The position numbers and the translations under genes were made by a program. A DNA stretch of 31,924 nucleotides from Paraglomus occultum (lineage: Eukaryota > Glomeromycota > Glomeromycetes > Paraglomerales > Paraglomeraceae): contig CAJVPJ010000256.1 of assembly GCA_910592205.1 (NCBI GenBank), positions 1-31,924 on the forward strand, given 5' to 3'. Below, one piece after another: positions 20,905 through 31,761 of this stretch. Numbering within the stretch: position 1 is the first letter of the stretch; each line of letters begins with the position of its first letter. Under the pieces are notes generated by a model, which was not told the origin of the DNA, made no database searches, and saw only the letters and a program-made list of their open reading frames with translations.

Positions 20905-22324
20905 ATGTCAAGTGCATCGATCTTTCGATTTGGTGCTGCACTTTCTAAGATTTTGGGATGGGTAAATATAATAAATTGAAAGATCTAAAAACAAACTTTT
21001 TTTAATCACCGATTTTCTACATTTATAGACATATTTCACGGCCTGGTCGGTCAGTTTCTACCCGCAGGTAAGAAAAAAAATTCGATAATCATCGACATGA
21101 GAATGAGTATACTTATATGCTTGACGTCATGAATAGGCAATCCTAAATTGGAAGAGGAAGAGGTAAAGTCAGATAAGATGCATTTTCCTATCATCTGTAG
21201 TTTTTATCGGATAATTGACCACTAATTCATCAAAGCGTGAACGGGCTCTCATTTGACTTTCTATGGTACAATGTATACGGATTTACATGCTACTCTGTAA
21301 GTAATTCTGAATTTATATTTTTTTGGGATACGACGGTACTTACGTTGTCACTTGTCGTTCTGCACATTCTTTAGATATTCAATCTTGCGTTCTTTTATTC
21401 ATCAACAATTCAAGAACAATACCGAAGGAGATATGGAGGAAATGAGAACTTGGTCAGAATAAATGACGTATTCTTCTCCGTTCATGCTCTAATCCTATCT
21501 TGCATAACATTTGGTCAGACATTTATTTACAAGGTATGATATGTAATTGAACCTTTGTGCCAAATGAATGCGAATTGCTTATTATACATTCTTTGACGTC
21601 ACTGCTTATTTCTATTCAACAGAAAGGCCGCAATCAGCGACTGTCAGCTTTTGCCATTGCCTTAACGTTTATCACGTCCCTGGGAATTTTCAGCGTGTAT
21701 TTAAAAGCGGCTGCTGGCCTCAACGAGTGGATTGATTTGCTATACTTTATAAGTTATATAAAGCTGGGACTTAGTTTGATTAAATACATCCCTCAGGTAA
21801 GCAATACAGTGTATATGTGCACATGATTGATTTTGCAACTTCTGATAATGCTGTATACGTATACCAGGCATATTTGAATTACAAACGTAAATCGACAGTA
21901 GGATGGAGTATTCATAACATTGCACTAGATTTTACTGGAGGAACCTTGTCATTACTACAACTTATTTTAGATGCATATTTGGCGAACGACTGGGGCGGAA
22001 TTTCAGGAGTAAGTGTGAGACGGTCTGTTCTTATGTACAAGTTTATAACAACGCTAGACAACTGACTCCTAATGTCTTCTGACGATTTCTAGGATCCGGT
22101 GAAATTGTAAGCCTGAAGAAGCGATCTGTTCACGCAAGACATTACATTTTCGTTTATTAACAACTAATTCTCCGTTTTCGTATAGCGGCCTCGGTTTCGT
22201 ATCCCTCTCGTTCGATTTGCTGTTCATGGTACAGCATTATATTTTATATCGTGATAGAAACGATTATAGACATGATGAAGACAAAGGTGAGGAGACGTCT
22301 TTAATTAGGAACGTTGTTGTTTAG
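20905..22324 (+). CDS. ERS1: Cystinosin / Ers1-like lysosomal (vacuolar) cystine transporter
   Basis: Nine exons: 20905–20961, 21029–21067, 21137–21162, 21236–21296, 21375–21533, 21623–21796, 21868–22008, 22093–22106 and 22186–22324. All phases agree, giving 269 residues, close to yeast Ers1 (about 260). Cystinosins export cystine from the lysosome or vacuole together with protons. Seven membrane spans carry two PQ-loop repeats: SVSFYPQAILNWKRK (first) and KYIPQAYLNYKRKST (second). The conserved GLSFDF and ALDFTGG segments contain the aspartates tied to proton coupling in the family. The end GLGFVSLSFDLLFMVQHYIL is the last span. The long glycosylated N-terminal domain of animal cystinosin is absent, as in fungi. 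One exon is only 14 nt and two more are 26 and 39 nt. It converges on the BORCS6-like gene. Confidence 0.93.
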
Positions 22325-22444
22325 TTGATAATGGTTTTTATACGACAATTACAATATAGAACTTAGGAATTATAATGTGTAATAACCGCAAAATACTGTT
22401 AATAGTACATATTGATGGACAATAGCGGTAATTAATATTCAAGT

Positions 22445-22450
22445 AATAAA
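22445..22450 (+). terminator. Poly(A) signal of the cystinosin gene
   Basis: AATAAA 121 bp beyond the cystinosin stop codon, within the 392-bp convergent gap before the BORCS6-like stop. Confidence 0.5.
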
Positions 22451-22716
22451 TGTATCGATACTAGCACTGTCAAACTGACTACAATTGTGAATTTGACTTC
22501 AATGCTGCGTGTTTGTAACTATCAAAACATATTATCTATATCGTGTCGACAGTAGTCAAGCTTGCAGCTTTAACCCAAACATTCATGATCCCATATTGAC
22601 GCACCGTTAATGAACTACTAGCATGCCTCTGACTCGTCAGCACGCACGTTTATATAGACGACCCATATCAATTATGGTCAATCCAGGTTATAACAATTTA
22701 CGCTTTGCCAATCTTC

Positions 22717-23360
22717 TTATCGCAACGCAGACGCGAGTACATCAACTTGTTGTCTAATGTTTTTTCTATCCCACAGCAAATAGTTTGTAAATAAATGCTA
22801 CTTGGATAAACACATAAATACACACAGATCCAGTCAACGTACTCACATTTTACTCGCCAAAGCGGAAACCCCGTTGAATTCTTGGTTCAATGCATCACAC
22901 AACTCAATCAATTTTCTCGTGTTTTTGGCGGCCTCGTTGATCGCCGATTCGTAGTCATCGACTGACTGTTCGTACACAGTGAAGGAGAGTTGGGTTGCAT
23001 TACATGCCTATGATGTCGGTAATGGAAGATGACAATTTATTAAGTGTGCCTAGAGAATCAATGATCAATGAATAATCATTGCCATTTAACGGCTTGGCAG
23101 CTGCTACATTCACATAACAAGTCTGTTCATGATCTCTTCCATAACTTTTCCTTATATCTTACCTCATACATTCTCTCTTGTACATTCTTCATCATTGTGT
23201 CTAGATTTTCAGCCACTATCGTGGCTTGTTCTTCTAATTGGTTTATCACTTGGGGATCAATTGGGATCTCTTTACCGATATAAGGATATCTTGATTTCTT
23301 CGGCTGTGCATCATTTGACACGGTTGGGGAAGGTGGAGTAGTTGAGCTAGGCGCAGACAT
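22717..23360 (-). CDS. BORCS6: BORCS6 / lyspersin-like subunit of the BORC complex
   Basis: Three exons: 23163–23360, 22847–23007 and 22717–22765, giving 135 residues. BORC sits on lysosomes and recruits Arl8 to control their movement and fusion; BORCS6 (lyspersin, DUF2365) is one of its subunits. The match rests on the helical block DPQVINQLEEQATIVAENLD, then the family's characteristic TVYEQSVDDYESAINEA (compare the TYRDAVDSLGEAVD-type segment of animal proteins), then a RCEEL-like LIELCDALNQEF and a final helix KIKNIRQQVDVL. The S/T/P-rich N-terminus is much shorter than in animals. The first ATG in frame (MSAPSS) is used; a GTG frame five codons upstream is ignored. Intron lengths are 155 and 81 bp. 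A CACGTG box lies 78 bp upstream. Confidence 0.8.
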
Positions 23361-23435
23361 ACGAACTATGACCACAAATACAAAATTAGAAAAGTGACAA
23401 CCAGTTTTGATCTGTTACAGTTGAGACAAACAATA

Positions 23436-23445
23436 GCCACGTGAC
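23436..23445. promoter_or_regulatory. CACGTG E-box (CLEAR-like) upstream of BORCS6-like gene
   Basis: GCCACGTGAC lies 76 bp upstream of the BORCS6-like start codon. It differs by one base from the GTCACGTGAC CLEAR element that bHLH factors use at lysosomal genes in animals. Fungal bHLH proteins also bind CACGTG. Functional use is inferred. Confidence 0.4.
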
Positions 23446-24233
23446 AGACTAATCTTTCAGCCCTCGTTCGCTAGACGCTGGACGGCGAATGTCTTGTTTT
23501 TTAAAGCCAAACAGTGCTTACTGACGACTATCATGACAATATTATTACTTTAACAATAAAGTTTTCACCAATAATTTCTCACCGCACAGGTGATGGAGTG
23601 GTCAAGAGAAAAATCCATGAGTGTATGGAAGTAAAATAGACACATACTGGTAATATGAGTCACCTCATATCCTTTGCGCTATTGTCGGGATTTATTGTTC
23701 ATGTAATTATTAACAGAAATCTCTCCTTGAAATTAACGATGCGATTTTTTTTACGTTAAATGGGATGTTGACGTTGGTTCTCATATACGCATAACTTGAC
23801 CGTTAGTCTTGTTGAGTTTAATTGGTAAACGCGTACTTTGCTGCAAATAAAATTCCGTCTCTCTTGTTTTAATTACGCGAAACATTATTTCGATACATCC
23901 CGTAATGGATCAGTAAAAACGAAGTGTACGGCTCCTCCCTTACAACGCAACAGGCTGACATCTTTCTGCCCATATTAACTTTAGCTTGATATTAATTCTG
24001 ACAGTTTAATTAGAAGTGGTTGTCTGTTGGCTTTTCAACAATATTAACATCGTCAACTATCTTATAAATCAGCCGGCTCGTTTTACAGATTGGCGGGCTC
24101 GTCTTTCACCGTTCTTTATTATTTGCTCAAAGGATAATCATTCCAAATATGCTGCTGGATGGTTAAGCTTTGCTAAAATATAATTTAAAATAAAACAACT
24201 AAAAATGTCCCATAATTTCATCTTGTAAGATAC

Positions 24234-24239
24234 TTTATT
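24234..24239 (-). terminator. Poly(A) signal of the proteasome beta6 gene
   Basis: AATAAA on the minus strand about 19 bp beyond the stop codon, implying a very short 3' UTR. Confidence 0.4.
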
Positions 24240-24257
24240 TTTTTCTTTTTTCGCAAA

Positions 24258-25505
24258 TTAATCTTTCCTCAGGTCAAACTTTTCCACATTCACACCTTGA
24301 GCGGTGATAGTAAATATCTCCACATAATCTCCAGTATAGATATCTCTCTCGGCAGCTGATGTGAAAGCGTCTCTCATAATAGTTTTCGTTTTATCTAACG
24401 TAAGTGGTGCTCGCAAGATGCCAGTTTGTGTCTTACGTTCGATTTGATTGTCAAGGAAGGGCTGAATCATCTTCCCACCAGATCCAACAGCTCGGGAAAG
24501 GCAGGCTTCATAGGACCCTATTGAGTCATAACCATAAACCACACCACGGCCTGGAAAAAAGAACAATCCCGTTAGCTGAAGGAAAGAGACGCGGTAAAAC
24601 CCACATTTACTGAAATAGCCCACCTTCCAAGTCCAAACCTCCTAATAAGACGCGCACGTAATATGGGAAGAATCGTCTAGAGTACAGCAGGATGGATATC
24701 AACTGAGCGAGCGCTGGAGTTGACATCTCCTTGTCATGTGCATGTCTATACCACTACGAACCGAAACATTCGTCGAGTCAATAAACAAAATCCAACTATT
24801 CACATGTTCCTTCCTTTCCCTCTTCCACCAACGCAACCGCTTATCATAAAAACATGTACCTCTAATCTTTGATTGATCCTGTTAAGAAAAGTCGTTGCAT
24901 CACCATAAAACCCTGACGTTCCGAAAACCGAACCATTCGATCTTTGGAAAGAATTAAAAAGTGACTTGTTAAAGTTGAACGATTAAACAACAAAAAAATT
25001 TGATTCGTTGGGAGCAGGCATACAATTTGAACATTTTCGGTTGATATCGTGTATTGATCAAATAGTTACCGCCCGCACTCTGTCGAGTATCAGCAGCAAG
25101 GACAGCGAAATCTGTCCCTGATATTGCTGCAACAGTCCTGTGGGAGGAAAAAGACATTAAAAAAGGGAATATGAGTGTCATGATAAATGATAGGTATCGT
25201 CTTGCATATCAAAGTGCGTGTTTTATTTCTCTCGTTTTCCTGTAAGACTGGCTTACAATGATTTAGACATGATTCCAAAAATAAAATGCTGAGGGACGTT
25301 AGATCGTTCGCCCTTGACAATTTCGTAATTTTAAACATATCCCTAATATTATCAACATTATTTCAAGCACGATTGCTTCGTATCCCGACCAGACATACCC
25401 TGCATTATCAGCATATGGAAAGAAGGAAGGAGCCTGTTTGGGCGCCGAGGTAGCTGTTTGAGGAGTCCAAGGAACTTGAATGGGTAAAAATGAATTCATA
25501 TCCAT
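24258..25505 (-). CDS. PRE7: 20S proteasome subunit beta6 (PSMB1/Pre7 type)
   Basis: Five exons: 25399–25505, 25024–25137, 24860–24941, 24624–24753 and 24258–24550, giving 241 residues, the usual family length. It is a structural, non-catalytic subunit of the inner beta ring of the 20S core. Seen in order: an N-terminal extension rich in P and A, FFPYADNAGTVAAIS, FAVLAADTRQSAG, KLSNGSVFGTSGFYGD, ILLYSRRFFPYYV, LLGGLDLEGRGVVYGYD, SIGSYEACLSRAVGSGGKMI, TSAAERDIYTGDYVEI and the C-terminus FDLRKD. The DxR…SAAERD blocks and C-terminal LRKD are typical of beta6. Introns are 73–106 bp except the first (261 bp). The 24624 donor (GTGGGC) is weak but fits phase and homology. It is divergent from beta5, with 157 bp between start codons. 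Confidence 0.95.
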
Positions 25506-25662
25506 AGTGTCTGTACAGGAAATAAGCACGAATCAACCTTTTTTCATTAGCGATCAAGTATTGCAGCATTCTTTGGGATCTGCTTGCGTCAACACGTTAC
25601 GCAAGTCATCACATCATTGTAATACTTGTTGATTTTTACGAGAATTTATTATCTACTTGACC
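25506..25662. promoter_or_regulatory. Bidirectional promoter between proteasome beta6 and beta5
   Basis: The two start codons, on opposite strands, are separated by only 157 bp, so transcription in both directions must start from this interval. No Rpn4/PACE element (GGTGGCAAA) is present on either strand. Near the centre is the dyad CTTGCGT-N9-ACGCAAG (25583–25605), whose half-sites are perfect inverted copies. Confidence 0.65.
25583..25605. promoter_or_regulatory. Dyad-symmetric candidate operator in proteasome promoter
   Basis: CTTGCGT (25583–25589) and ACGCAAG (25599–25605) are exact reverse complements separated by nine bases, near the middle of the shared promoter. The half-site ACGCAAG resembles no yeast proteasome element I know. 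A binding role for a dimeric factor is inferred. Confidence 0.4.
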
Positions 25663-27189
25663 ATGAACTCGATTTTGAATGAGTTTAAGAACGCTTCCGC
25701 GTTATATGAAGAAGAAGTTTTCCACGACAGCTCGTTTGACTGGGACACAGCTAATGGATTCACGTTACCGATGTTCCAGTTTCCTGCCGTTCATGACGTA
25801 AGTTGACAATTCATAAAGCGCATTGGGTTTGACGAGAACTTTTCCTTTGCTTTTGCACGATATCTAACAAAGATAAAAATTGGATTTGAAAGCCAGTTAA
25901 ATTTCTGAGGGAGATAACGTCCGACTCTTCACCTTGTAAGATAGAAATAGCGCACGGAACTACCACATTAGCCTTCAAATTTAACGGTGGCGTGATTGTA
26001 GCTGCTGATTCTAGAGCTTCGCAGGGAAACTATGTTTGTATGTGTGTCGGAATTGGAATGTCTTTTTTTTTTCTTTTGAACGTTGCGTGCAGATGCATCT
26101 CGGTTGTGTCGTGAATGTGCGCGAATGTTTATTATTTTTGGCGATCGTTATGATTGCCTTCTTACCGTCATACTTTTACAACCATAATTAATCGATTGCA
26201 CGTTCTCCTTAGCCACTTCGACTGTGAAAAAAATCATAGAAATTAATCCCTTCCTTCTGGGAACAATGGCTGGTGGTGCGGCCGATTGCTCATTTTGGCA
26301 AAGAGAACTTGGACGACAATGTCGGTGAGTTGTTGTCGTCATCGTTGTAGTTGTCGTTATCGCTGTTGTGTATATTCTTAAACTGTCTGACTTAATTGTT
26401 TATTTCATGTACAAAGGCTATACGAGTTGAGAAATAAAGAGCGCATCTCGGTAGCAGCAGCGTCCAAATTGCTTGCTAATATGATCTACAGATACAAAGG
26501 AATGGATTTGTCAATGGTCTGTGGTCATCATTGTATAGTATTGAGTATCCAGCAAGAGTTGCCTGAATGATTCTTAATGACTTTTAAACACTATAGGGTT
26601 CGATGGTAACGGGCTGGGATAAGACGGTAAGAAATGTGCAATACAACTGAAATTACTTTACGCGCAAGCACAAATCTGATGATTTGATTGATTGATTTAC
26701 GTCTAAACTTTATTCTTGTCCTGTATGTAGGGTCCTAACATTTTTTACATTGACAGTGAAGGCAACCGGTTGCATGGCGACATATTCTCTGTTGGATCCG
26801 GATCGCCATTTGCATATGGTATTCTTGATAACGGAATTGATTATGATCTTGATGTACAGAGCGCGATTGCTTTAGGAAAACGAGCTATTTATCATGCCAC
26901 CCACCGCGATGGTGCTTCCGGAGGAAGCGTTAACGGTATATATTTAATTGAAATTGCTAACATTACCAAATCGAGTGTCATGATCCAACATAGATTTGGA
27001 TATATTATTATATGTATACTACAGTATCGTGTTTCAGCATGCTTTTGCATATTGGTGTTGACGACTTTTTATTTTTCTTTTTTAGTGTATCATGTGAAAC
27101 AGGATGGATGGGTTCGCATCGGCGGCTGGGATGTTGAAGATTTACACTGGGAATTCCAGGATCAAGCAAAACCGTCACCTTTATTATAA
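25663..27189 (+). CDS. PRE2: 20S proteasome subunit beta5 (PSMB5/Pre2), chymotrypsin-like
   Basis: Seven exons: 25663–25797, 25893–26037, 26213–26324, 26417–26516, 26597–26626, 26731–26935 and 27086–27189, giving 276 residues. This is the catalytic subunit with chymotrypsin-like activity. A propeptide of about 67 residues ends in AHG, and the mature protein begins [20 protein letters not shown]. Thr68 is therefore the catalytic Thr1, followed by the conserved Asp17 (AADSR) and Lys33 ([11 protein letters not shown]). Other family blocks are [62 protein letters not shown] and [11 protein letters not shown]. Exon 5 is only 30 nt. The donor at 26517 (GTCTGT) is non-consensus but is required by phase and homology. 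Divergent from beta6. Confidence 0.96.
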
Positions 27190-27195
27190 AATAAA
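27190..27195 (+). terminator. Poly(A) signal of the proteasome beta5 gene
   Basis: AATAAA directly after the stop codon (within ATAAAATAAAAC), giving a very short 3' UTR if used. Confidence 0.45.
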
Positions 27196-27499
27196 ACAAT
27201 TTAGTATTTGACTTTATTATTGAGTGTTGGTATGAAGAAGAATTACTAAGAATAGTATTGGTTGTCGCGACATGGTCAAGTAACATTATACGACTTGAAT
27301 AAACCTTCTTTACCGTTATTTAACTTGCATGCAGTATATATAACCATTACTCCGTTTATATGAAACTCTTTTTGATATTCGTGCAAGTATCGGGTTCTTG
27401 GAGTCAAGTTATGATCGCAGCCTTTTTCGTAAGAGTTTTTCCCTGTTTGGCTTCGGTTTCCACAAACTAGTCATTTTTAACAATCATTTGCATTAACAA

Positions 27500-27870
27500 T
27501 TAAAGTCTTGGCACGGATGTTATATTTGACAATAGTGGATTGAGACTCATTATTAGTGGTGGGACAATAATAATTAAAGAACTACCATTGATTCTTATAC
27601 TTGTAATTGACGACCAGGAATTGGAATAGTGGATGGCAAAAATATCACAATTAGAATTCGTAAAGAAGGGAGACTATCATATCGGTCGTGCTTGGTGTTC
27701 CTCTAATATTTGACTGTTCAAATGTGACAATTAAATCTGACGCGAGTAAACATACCATGCATGTTGAGAATAAACACAGCAAATATGGATTGGCACGTTA
27801 AGAGTTGCTGTTCAATATCAGATGTTTATTTATTTTAACGATTTCGAAATGGAGATGGTTGATTATACAA
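27500..27870 (+). pseudogene. Decayed beta-helix (pectin-lyase-fold-like) coding relic
   Basis: The plus strand carries repeating short-strand protein pieces in shifting frames: DNSGLRLIISGGTIIIKELP (about 27530), GIGIVDGKNITIRIRKEG (about 27618) with KKGDYHIG in an overlapping frame, and DCSNVTIKSDASKHTMHVEN (about 27712). The alternation of small residues, N/G turns and hydrophobic strands (NxTIR, NVTIKS) is typical of right-handed beta-helix proteins such as GH28 or related families. At least two frame changes and several stops show that it is dead. The exact family cannot be given. The 114-codon minus-strand frame at 27942–28286 next to it has no motif and is not annotated. Confidence 0.38.
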
Positions 27871-28420
27871 GTGGGATGGGAATAAATTTTTTCGATTGCA
27901 TTCTTTAGTCAACAATTGCATACGAAGAACACGCTCACATACTAACTAATAAATGAGACAATTCCTCTGTGCACGCAAATTTGGATTAATTTTATGTCAA
28001 GCGCGTTTGGTGTAAAAACATTGTCAAGATTAATACATATATAGACTTGAGCAATTATTTGGGCATGAGAACTATATCGGACTGCTAAAAATAATGCCCT
28101 TCTACGCATTTCAGAATCTGGCACATTTTTTAGTTGGGAAGATTTCATTAATATTAATAAGCAGGGCTGTGATACTATTACCGATAAATTATAAGCAAAT
28201 GATTGGTCAAGAATCTGAATTTTGATTGCGCGATGATACACAAAAATGATCTGGCGACAAAAAAACTTTTCAGGGACAATTCCCATCCGTGTCTGACATA
28301 TTCGCAGTAAATATCATCCGGTTAAGATCTACAGCTTGCATTGATATAAAACCTATTTATGATAAATTATTATTATCGATTATAAATCTGACCCTAGATT
28401 CGGGCAACCATATAAAGCCA
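27871..28420. promoter_or_regulatory. Upstream region of the gamma-glutamyltransferase gene
   Basis: This is non-coding as far as can be seen. An inverted CCAAT box (ATTGG, 28202–28206) lies about 215 bp upstream of the start, and a TATAAAG sequence (28411–28417) abuts the start codon. Promoter role is inferred from position. Confidence 0.3.
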
Positions 28421-31400
28421 ATGGACCCCGATAGCTCTTCAGAAGATGATTCCCTACCAATGACTATGGTACGCTTATCAACACCTACATTGGAAGAAGG
28501 ACGACCCGCTGACGATGCCACGGATCGCACGGGATTGCTTGTATCATCTGCACCATCGTCAGATTCGAGACCGGTCAATCGCCACCGATCAAGTAGGAGA
28601 CGAGATACATGGAGAAAAGGACAAAAGAAAGTTAATACTGGAGCGAGACTATATGCTGTTTGGTTCTTGATTATCTTTCTGGTAATCCTATTCGCACTAG
28701 TCGGGCTGCGAGATGGTATAATCGGTTTCTTTTTTGTAATCCGGTTGGAATTTCTGTAATAATTCCACTTGACGTAAGACAAGACAAGAATCATAATGGA
28801 AAAATATTTGGATATTTGCAGTCAAGCAAAAAACGCAACCCATCAAGCCTGTGGGATTGATTATCGCAAAGAATGGAGCTGTCGCATCAGAAGAGATTCA
28901 TTGTTCTAATATTGGTGTGGATAGTATGTGTCCCAAATTCTAACAATCTAATACTGTTGCTGGTTGTGGATTGCAGGCCTTTACTAATGATTTTTGCATT
29001 CGTTTTTCATCACAAATTTATAAAAGTATTAAAGGCTGGTGGATCAGCCGTGGATGCTGCCATTGCGTCGCAGCTCTGTATTGGTTCAATAAACAGCTTT
29101 TCGGCCGGAATTGGAGGGTATGAAATGATTGATTTCATTGTAGATAATTCGTCACAACGCTTTGACTTATGTTTTTCTCAATATTTAGAGGTGGTTTCAT
29201 GATTATACGTGGAACTGACGGAAAAACAGAAGTAATAGATTTCAGAGAAACGGCTGCAGGTGCCGCAAACAAGACGATGTATTCTAAACAGCCTGAACTT
29301 GCCAAGTACGGAGGACTTAGTGTTGGAGTACCGTATGTGTCGATCAAAATGCATAGATTTCCTAGATTCCTTGATCAACTTGATTTTGCTGCTGCATTGA
29401 AATTTGAGCAATAAGAGTATTAACAAATGTACACGTTATTTAGTGGAGAGATAAGAGGATTTGAACTCGCACATAAAAAGTAAACTTTTTCATGTAATAA
29501 TTGTCTCTCCTGATTGTTTATCAATAATGTGCATTCATCTAACTTGACGTGTTCGTACAGGTTTGGTAAATTACCGTGGAAGAGTTTGTTTGAGCCATCA
29601 ATTAAAATGAACCGAGACGGCTTCACAGTGCCACCTGAACTGGCAAGACGAATTCAGGTATATATAGTCGAATAAGTGTAGAAGTCATAACAAACTCTTT
29701 ATTTAAATTATTGGAATGTTTTTTGCTATAGATATTCAAAGAATTGTTAAAAAAAGATGAAGGGTTGGCGGAACTATATATGCCTAACGGTACTTTACTG
29801 GTAGAAGGAGACTTGTTAAAAAGAGAAAATCTGGCCGATACATTGGAATTAATTGCCACAGAAGGCGCTGATGTTTTCTACAATGTAAGTGCGTTGCGGG
29901 TTGTTTCCTTGAAAGAGCCGGTGAGCATAAACAATTAACTGACTAATGATTTAAATGTTAGGGAAGCATAGCAAACGCACTTGTGGACAAAATCCAACAA
30001 GAGGGCGGCATATTGACACTTGAAGATTTTGCATCTTATAACCCTATTGTCCGCGAGCCAGTCGTCGGATATTATCATGGTCGGAAGGTGAGAAATCGTT
30101 CAGCCACTAAAATTACTGCTGATTGTAAAAGTGCTAAATAATGGTTTTCCCTCTTTTCGCACTAAATATTTTCAGATATCAACAGCTCCTGCTCCGGCAA
30201 GTGGTCCGGCGTTAATTAATATATTAAATATACTAGAGGGTTATGAACTGAAGGTAGACGGGCCCACACAAGTTAACGTACATAGGATTGTAGAGGCACT
30301 TAAGTGTAAGTAGGGAATACTTTTGATATATACTGCACTTGTGAATTGCCACGTATTGACGTCTACTACAATTCCTATTTTTTTAGACGGATTCGCAAGA
30401 AGAACAGAATTGGGTGACCCTGACTTTGTAAGCATTCTAAATCTATATCAACATTGGAGTATCAACAAACTCTAGAAACGTTTCTTTGCGCAAATTCCTT
30501 ACCTCTATTTTTTTGTAAGGTCAACAATACAGCAAATATGGCAGAAATGCTCACAAAAGACTTTGCAAGTCTACAAAGAGGAAACATATCTGACGTGAGT
30601 GTGTGTGTATTGCTTTATAATGTTGAGATATCATTGCTTGACTAATCCTTGGCTCCAACAATAGGACACGACCTTTGACCCAGAATATTATAATCCTCGA
30701 TTTGATGTACAGGAAACTCATGGAACAACTCATGTATCCGTTATGGATAAAGATGGACAAGCAATTGCCCTGACTTCAACGGTAGCTATTCAATATACTG
30801 AAAACTCAGTCCAAGGAACCTCAAAACTCTAATACATTTCTACAATGTTAATAGGTTAATCTAGTCTTTGGATCTCTTGTATTAGATCAAAAGACAGGAA
30901 TACTGCTTAATGACGAAATGGATGATTTCTCTATACCAGGAACACCCAATTTCTTTGGTTTATATCCATCTCCTTTCAATTACGTCGGTAGGTGAAAGTT
31001 TTAATGTTATAATAATAGTTGCAATCCAACGTCTGCCATTATATGACAAACACGCGATTTTATTATGCGATGTGACAGCACCTGCCAAGAGACCACTATC
31101 CTCGTCAGTACCGGCAATAATAGAAAATAATGGCGAGGTCGAGATGGTGCTTGGTGCCAGTGGTGGCGCCAAGATAATAACAGCTACTCTACAAGTAAGT
31201 CCTCTTGTGTTGCTAAAGAATCTATTTATTTGAGGGAAAGCGACGTAGACTGATTGTTTTCTTTGTCAACAGGCTATAATAAATGTCTATGACTTTAACA
31301 TGAACATTTTGAAAGCAATAGACGCTCCTCGCGTACATCACCAGCTATTGCCAAACCAGGTAAGTTACCCGTCTCGTCCATCGCTTCTAATAGACATAAA

Positions 31401-31694
31401 AAAAACTAACGGTTCATTTTTCATGCACATAGGTCATAATTGAATCCGGATACCCTCAAGAACTCATTGAAGGGCTTGTATTGCGAGGACATAATGTATG
31501 AGAGCTTGTAAAGTGAACGCGTATACCGATTACTTTGTATGATAATATGTTAACACTTGTGTTTTCATATTTAGGTGACGGTTGTCGATATTTCTCAAGG
31601 AATGTCCGAAGTACAGGCTGTTATGCGCTTCAAAGATGGACTGCTGAACGCCGCAAGTGATTTTAGAAAAAACGGAATGGCTGCTGGTTATTAA
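28421..31694 (+). CDS. GGT: Gamma-glutamyltransferase (glutathione hydrolase), type II membrane protein
   Basis: Seventeen exons: 28421–28715, 28822–28923, 29027–29117, 29189–29332, 29444–29479, 29561–29657, 29732–29884, 29962–30087, 30176–30305, 30387–30427, 30520–30594, 30665–30781, 30855–30987, 31079–31194, 31273–31359, 31433–31495 and 31575–31694. All phases agree: 641 residues, near yeast Ecm38 (660). It removes the gamma-glutamyl group from glutathione, by hydrolysis or transfer. The 98-residue first exon ends in one membrane span (LYAVWFLIIFLVILFALVGL) behind a basic patch, so the enzyme faces the vacuole lumen or cell exterior. Conserved blocks: GGSAVDAAIASQLCIG, GIGGGGFMIIR, DFRETA, FGKLPWKSLFEPS, HGTTHVSVMDKDG with the autoprocessing nucleophile Thr451, LNDEMDDF, KRPLSSSVPAI and LGASGGAKI. 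The catalytic set is intact. ATG 28421 (GCCAATGG context) was chosen; the frame extends upstream. Confidence 0.95.
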
Positions 31695-31761
31695 GCCCTC
31701 CCGGGTATTACTTAATTGTGTATTATTAATTTATTGTTATTACCAAGTGCGACCAAAATAG

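Larger units (their letters stand above)
23361..24257. other. Intergenic region upstream of BORCS6-like gene
   Basis: About 0.9 kb with no coding signal on either strand. The left end should hold the BORCS6-like promoter, including the E-box at 23436–23445. The right end is the 3' flank of the proteasome beta6 gene. Confidence 0.5.

Noticed and set aside
26148-26342. Short minus-strand frame within the beta5 gene
   Set aside because: Antisense shadow of beta5 exon 3 and its GT-rich intron boundary.
27942-28286. 114-codon minus-strand frame upstream of GGT
   Set aside because: The segment VPDSEMRRRALFLAVRYSS looked protein-like, but no family fits and the flanks are hydrophobic noise. Not enough to call a gene.
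28357-28794. 145-codon minus-strand frame
   Set aside because: It is the antisense shadow of GGT exon 1.
29455-29470. B-box-like GAGTTCAAATCCT on the minus strand
   Set aside because: It lies in exon 5 of the GGT gene and no tRNA cloverleaf surrounds it.
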